A DNA stretch of 10,034 nucleotides, taken from Acidithiobacillus sp. (GTDB lineage Bacteria > Pseudomonadota > Gammaproteobacteria > Acidithiobacillales > Acidithiobacillaceae). The stretch is from assembly GCA_028065135.1 (NCBI GenBank), contig JAPTWR010000020.1, positions 19,232-29,265 on the forward strand, given 5' to 3'. Below are positions 6,770 to 10,034 of this stretch, piece by piece; the first letter of the stretch is position 1, and each line of letters begins with the position of its first letter. A model generated the notes under the pieces. That model worked only from the letters and a program-made list of their open reading frames with translations, did no database searches and was not told the DNA's origin. The translations under genes and the position numbers were made by a program.

Positions 6770-7201
6770 ATGGAATCACCACACCTGATATTCTTGAGAA
6801 ATGTAGTAAACAATAAACCTGCTTCCAGTGAGAAATTACGCGATGCGCTACACCGTCTCGATCATATGCTAACTGATCTGACCAACAATCTGCGCGTGAC
6901 CTACGGGGGTCCCTACGTCGGTCTGAAGCATACGCCTCAGCAACACCGGATCTGTATCGCCGAACAGCAATGGTCACTACAGGAACGCGGCTGGGGGGTT
7001 GCGGTTTGCACGAGCCATCCTGTGCATGGATGGCGTGCCGAATGGAGACTGGCCGCCGTAAGTCGCGAGCGCCTCCCCCTCATCGTCAATGCACTACCGG
7101 CATTATTTGCGGGTTACGCAGCCGCAGTGGATGCCTCTCCGACTGCAAGCCGTCCCAGCACGAAGCGCATCCATGAAATTGCCGAACTCTTCGCACATTG
7201 A
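6770..7201 (+). CDS. Unrecognised 143-aa protein
   Basis: I do not recognise the family. The start is firm: AAGGAGG at 6758-6764 lies 5 bases before the ATG, and a good promoter is just upstream. The protein has no signal peptide or membrane helix and is probably cytosolic. Its first third is helical-looking (SEKLRDALHRLDHMLTDLTN). The middle is rich in aromatic residues and alternates like beta strands (VTYGGPYVGL, RGWGVAVCTSH, WRAEWRLAAVS), followed by a hydrophobic LIVNALPALFAGYAAAV. The tail is Ser/Thr/Pro-rich, then ends in a short helix. It lies 81 bp before the FimV-like gene on the same strand and could belong to that module. A strong hairpin sits within it (7008-7038). Confidence 0.8.
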   Translation: MESPHLIFLRNVVNNKPASSEKLRDALHRLDHMLTDLTNNLRVTYGGPYVGLKHTPQQHRICIAEQQWSLQERGWGVAVCTSHPVHGWRAEWRLAAVSRERLPLIVNALPALFAGYAAAVDASPTASRPSTKRIHEIAELFAH

Positions 7202-7203
7202 CA
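7198..7203 (+). promoter_or_regulatory. Possible -35 element before the FimV-like gene
   Basis: An exact TTGACA overlaps the stop codon of the 6770 gene. The best matching -10 is weak: TATCTA at 7220-7225 with a 16-bp spacer, or TCTACA at 7222-7227 with 18 bp. It may give the FimV-like gene and those after it their own transcript, but the weak -10 keeps this tentative. Confidence 0.3.
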
Positions 7204-7282
7204 GCACCATTAAAACGCCTATCTACAAGGCCAACGGCGGCAAAGAAGCAAAACCGCGTCCATCCTGAAGCGAGATTCCTGC

Positions 7283-8770
7283 ATGGAATTGCCCATCGAT
7301 AGCCTGATTATTATAGCTTTCCTCGTAGCCATGGTCATCTTGGCCGGGTTGTGGAAGGTGTTGCACAGGCAAAAGCTCCTCAACGCCCCAAGCACACTAC
7401 GCAATACCCGCAAGAACAGCGGGGGTAAGGCACAAGCAAGCCCGGCCATTAAAATCGGTCCAGCCAATGATATGCCGGAAACAAGCTCCTTTGTACAGGT
7501 CAATGAAACCAGCATTCTTGACGAAGTGGAGATTTATCTTTCCTATGGCCACCTTGAACAAGCTGCCACGTCCCTGAGCTGGTACGTGGATCACAACCCC
7601 GACGATATTCAGCAGATGCGCCGACTGTTGTCGATCTATCGTGAAATTTCCGACATTGATCACTTCGCTGAACTTTTAGAAAAGCTCAATGATTCTGGTG
7701 CCATCCCCGGCACAGAAGCCCAAGATCTCGTTTTGGAAGGATTAAAACTGGATCCGCAAAACCTGCAATTGCGGGTAACTGCAGAAAATTTAGGGATGAA
7801 CAGCGCGCAAATTGCTGCGGTCGTCACACACGCTCTGCATGCGCCGCAATCTGCGGTATCTTCCTCACTCGTCGGTGCACAGAGAGCGTTGCAGCAAGCC
7901 ATCGTCAACCCGGAACCGCTGGATCTTCTATCTGGATTCGTTGTAAAGCCCGGGCAGGCATCGAGCGAGGCTTCGAAAAACGGCTTTGCGGACACAGGTG
8001 TCATGCTGCTGACCGGATCCGAAGACCTCACACCGCTGGCCGAGGAGGAGTACGAGGTAGTGGCCGGACTGATTTCACCCCTCAGTGCCGCACGTCACTT
8101 GCTGACGTGTCGCCAATATTCTGAGGCTGAACGCCTGTTACGCCGTAACCTTATTCTCGATCCGCGCAAACTCATCCTCCAGGTTACCCTTTTGGAAGTG
8201 CTTTACATCCAGCGACGATGCGCCGCCTATGCCGAATCCCTCCTTCAGCTCTATATTACATTGTGGGGCGCAGGTAGCGCCTTGCGGACGCGATTGCTGC
8301 ATCGCGGCCAGCGACTGGGTAAGCATGACCTGTGGACCGCCCTTGCCGAGAGTGACGGAGAAGAAAATATTCTTGCAGAATTGGCAGAACAGTACGGACT
8401 CTATCTGCCAACCACCGCCATACCACTGAGTAGTCCAGCACTGGTAACAGAAGAAATGCGCCGCGATCATCAGATCACGCCGGAAGACAGTGAGGACAGT
8501 ATTATCGAAGAATGCAACCTGCTTTTGGAGTATGGACAGGTAGATGAAGCCGTAGATCTTCTGGAGAAGGCCACATTAGCTCAACCTGAGCATAGCGTTT
8601 ATTACGGACCGCTCCTCGAAATGTATGAACGGATGGACGCCCGCGAGCGCTTTTCCCAATTCATCCAATCGATTCTTGCAATGGATACGCAGCCCAATGA
8701 AGATATCATGCGCCAAATGTTCAGCCTTGCTGAACGCCTCCAGCGCCAACCGCAACGACAGATCATTTAG
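7283..8770 (+). CDS. Membrane-anchored protein with three FimV-type TPR modules
   Basis: The 495-aa protein has one N-terminal membrane helix (about 7-24) followed by basic residues, which predicts a cytoplasmic C-terminal part. Three similar helical modules follow: 78-136 (ILDEVEIYLSYGHLEQAATS), 266-327 (LSAARHLLTCRQYSEAERLL) and 405-465 (SIIEECNLLLEYGQVDEAVD). The first and third closely match the C-terminal TPR-like domain of FimV, pattern LDEA-x-YL-x-YG-x-x-EQA. FimV proteins organise type IV pili and polar signalling, but are larger and carry a periplasmic LysM region that is absent here. The start has only a weak ribosome site (GAAGCGAG, about 7267-7274), and I keep ATG 7283 because the membrane helix begins directly after it. 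It ends 9 bases before the next gene, so the two are co-transcribed. Confidence 0.82.
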   Translation: MELPIDSLIIIAFLVAMVILAGLWKVLHRQKLLNAPSTLRNTRKNSGGKAQASPAIKIGPANDMPETSSFVQVNETSILDEVEIYLSYGHLEQAATSLSWYVDHNPDDIQQMRRLLSIYREISDIDHFAELLEKLNDSGAIPGTEAQDLVLEGLKLDPQNLQLRVTAENLGMNSAQIAAVVTHALHAPQSAVSSSLVGAQRALQQAIVNPEPLDLLSGFVVKPGQASSEASKNGFADTGVMLLTGSEDLTPLAEEEYEVVAGLISPLSAARHLLTCRQYSEAERLLRRNLILDPRKLILQVTLLEVLYIQRRCAAYAESLLQLYITLWGAGSALRTRLLHRGQRLGKHDLWTALAESDGEENILAELAEQYGLYLPTTAIPLSSPALVTEEMRRDHQITPEDSEDSIIEECNLLLEYGQVDEAVDLLEKATLAQPEHSVYYGPLLEMYERMDARERFSQFIQSILAMDTQPNEDIMRQMFSLAERLQRQPQRQII

Positions 8771-8779
8771 GATTTGATC

Positions 8780-9943
8780 ATGACGAAAAACCCCTCTAAT
8801 AGCGACAGCATTTTCATTCGCAGCATCGGGATGGATGCACGCAAAGAAGCCGTCTTCCGTATGGCTTTCAAAATGTTTACCCGACGCCATTATCAATTGC
8901 TGGATGCCGGTGACACACAAACACCCGCGGTGACCATTATTGATGTGGATGGTACGGAGGGTATGGCCATCGCTCAGCGATTACATGACGAACGACCAGA
9001 ACAACGTATTCTCCTGACGAGTGTTTCCCCGCAAGCCGATAGCATGTTCCCGGTGCTGCAGAAACCTGTACGTATGGAAACCCTGTTTCCAGCGCTGGAG
9101 TCGTTACTGAATGGTGGCTCCGCACCAGGAAAACCAGCAGGAAGAAGTGGTGCCACAGTCATGCCTATTCGGCCCGAGGTCACGATCTCCGCGCTGTCCA
9201 CCACCATTGTCCCATCGCCCACCACCGCAAACCCGCCTGCCCCAAAACCCGTCACGGCGCCAACCGCTATGCCACGTCCCGTTCCGGTGTTGCGTCCTGA
9301 AGAAATACGTCATTTCAACCCTCAGGCCGGCCTACTGGGACTTTTACAGATGATCCGGCGCGATCAGTCGCCAGGCGTTATTGTGGACGACCAACAACGG
9401 ATCATCCTGCAATTAGACCCGATGGCTGATCAGGCCATCTTGCTGACGGACGATGAACATCTCAAATCGCTGGCACGGGAAGAGCACCCACGGCTACAAA
9501 TGCGTGCCCCCAGTAACACCGACATCCCCGCTCATGCATCCACACGGCACCTCACTCTCCAGTCTCTGCTCTGGCAAATGGGTGCATGGACAGCCGACGG
9601 GCGCCTCAGTCAGCAGCTACAGATCAACGCCCCGGTACAACTGAAGCAATGGCCCAACCTGACGCGACTCACCATGCTGCCTGACGCACTGCGTTTAGCG
9701 GCTTTTCTTGCCCGCTCGCCAGCTTCACCGGCATTGACGGTGAAGATGTTACACGTTGAGCCTCATGCCCTCTTCAATTTTCTTGCCGCCGCAGACAGCT
9801 TAGGACTGTTGCGCTACAACACGGCAGAGAATCCCGACAACCGCATCCAACCAGTGATGCCTAATGCGCCAACGGTTGCAGAAATACCCACGGCCAAAAG
9901 AAGCTTTTTGGGCCGTCTTCTTGCCCGCATTTCAGGGCTGTAA
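8780..9943 (+). CDS. Receiver-like protein with C-terminal helical domain
   Basis: I cannot name this 387-aa protein. Residues about 10-111 look like a response-regulator receiver: TIIDVDGTEG places Asp55 at the phosphorylation site, RILLTSVS gives Thr80, and LQKPVRMETL gives Lys95. The acidic pair that binds magnesium after the first strand is not evident, so it may be a pseudo-receiver. A Pro/Thr/Ala-rich linker (about 113-172) follows. The C-terminal region (about 173-387) contains LLWQMGAWTADGRLS, WPNLTRLTMLPDALRLAAFL and HALFNFLAAADSLGLLRY. The last of these resembles a winged-helix or protein-interaction fold. ATG 8780 has AGGA 7 bases upstream; TTG 8774 is too close to it. A GTPase-like gene follows after 53 bp, so I infer a role in a GTPase signalling module. 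Confidence 0.75.
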   Translation: MTKNPSNSDSIFIRSIGMDARKEAVFRMAFKMFTRRHYQLLDAGDTQTPAVTIIDVDGTEGMAIAQRLHDERPEQRILLTSVSPQADSMFPVLQKPVRMETLFPALESLLNGGSAPGKPAGRSGATVMPIRPEVTISALSTTIVPSPTTANPPAPKPVTAPTAMPRPVPVLRPEEIRHFNPQAGLLGLLQMIRRDQSPGVIVDDQQRIILQLDPMADQAILLTDDEHLKSLAREEHPRLQMRAPSNTDIPAHASTRHLTLQSLLWQMGAWTADGRLSQQLQINAPVQLKQWPNLTRLTMLPDALRLAAFLARSPASPALTVKMLHVEPHALFNFLAAADSLGLLRYNTAENPDNRIQPVMPNAPTVAEIPTAKRSFLGRLLARISGL

Positions 9944-9996
9944 AATGAAAATGCAGAGAGTACTTGGCCAAAAATTATATTGAAGGAGCCAACGTT

Positions 9997-10034
9997 GTGA
10001 AAGAAGACAATAAAATCATCTTTACCGGTCCTGT
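9997..10034 (+). CDS. Start of a probable P-loop small GTPase (partial)
   Basis: Only 12 codons are present before the window ends. The GTG start at 9997 has AAGGAG (9983-9988) 8 bases upstream. The peptide MKEDNKIIFTGPV would run directly into a Walker A motif: many bacterial GTP/ATP-binding proteins related to MglA and the SRP-receptor beta type begin with K-hydrophobic-FTGPVGAGKTT. The P-loop itself is outside the window, so this is inference from the N-terminal pattern. In other proteobacteria such GTPases often neighbour roadblock/LC7 and receiver-like genes, which fits the gene just upstream. Confidence 0.5.
   Translation, partial: MKEDNKIIFTGP

Noticed and set aside
9976..9981. TATATT as a -10 for the GTPase gene
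   Set aside because: No -35 lies at 16-18 bp, and the start site would fall within the ribosome binding site.
1..10034. CRISPR arrays, insertion sequences, tRNA genes, attachment sites
   Set aside because: I saw no direct repeat series, transposase ORF, tRNA cloverleaf or integrase in the window.

Overview
The window is gene-dense proteobacterial DNA with no mobile element, CRISPR array, tRNA or rRNA that I can see. The order mreD - (mrdA position) - rodA - dacA - ybeD - lipB - lipA is the mrd/dac/lip arrangement of Gamma- and Betaproteobacteria. Together with the accessory genes it suggests an Acidithiobacillus-like organism. That genus call is inference and I hold it only moderately.

Positions 1-4713 form one tightly packed + strand block. 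It holds the end of mreD, a 73-codon ORF where penicillin-binding protein 2 (mrdA) should be, rodA, dacA, the DUF493 gene ybeD, and the lipoate genes lipB and lipA. Stop and start codons overlap as ATGA at 119-122, 337-340 and 3120-3123. The theme is rod-shape peptidoglycan synthesis and trimming (mreD, rodA, dacA), followed by protein lipoylation (lipB octanoyl transfer, then lipA sulfur insertion). rlpA, which sits between rodA and dacA in E. coli, is absent here. The 73-codon ORF looks like a PBP2 gene that has lost almost everything but its ends.

Positions 4731-5534 encode an ElyC/YdcF-like DUF218 envelope protein on the same strand. Convergent to it, 5567-6655 on the minus strand encodes a secreted LysM plus L,D-transpeptidase with an atypical active-site motif. 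The cell-wall theme therefore continues.

From 6655 the strand diverges. A promoter with -35 TTGGCA, a 17-bp spacer and -10 CATAAT drives an unrecognised 143-aa protein (6770-7201). Next come a membrane-anchored protein with three FimV-type TPR modules (7283-8770), a receiver-like/proline-rich/C-terminal-domain protein (8780-9943), and the first 12 codons of what looks like a P-loop small GTPase (9997 onward, cut by the window end). These last three look like a signalling or polarity module of the kind linked to type IV pili and surface behaviour. This is the least described and most interesting part of the window.
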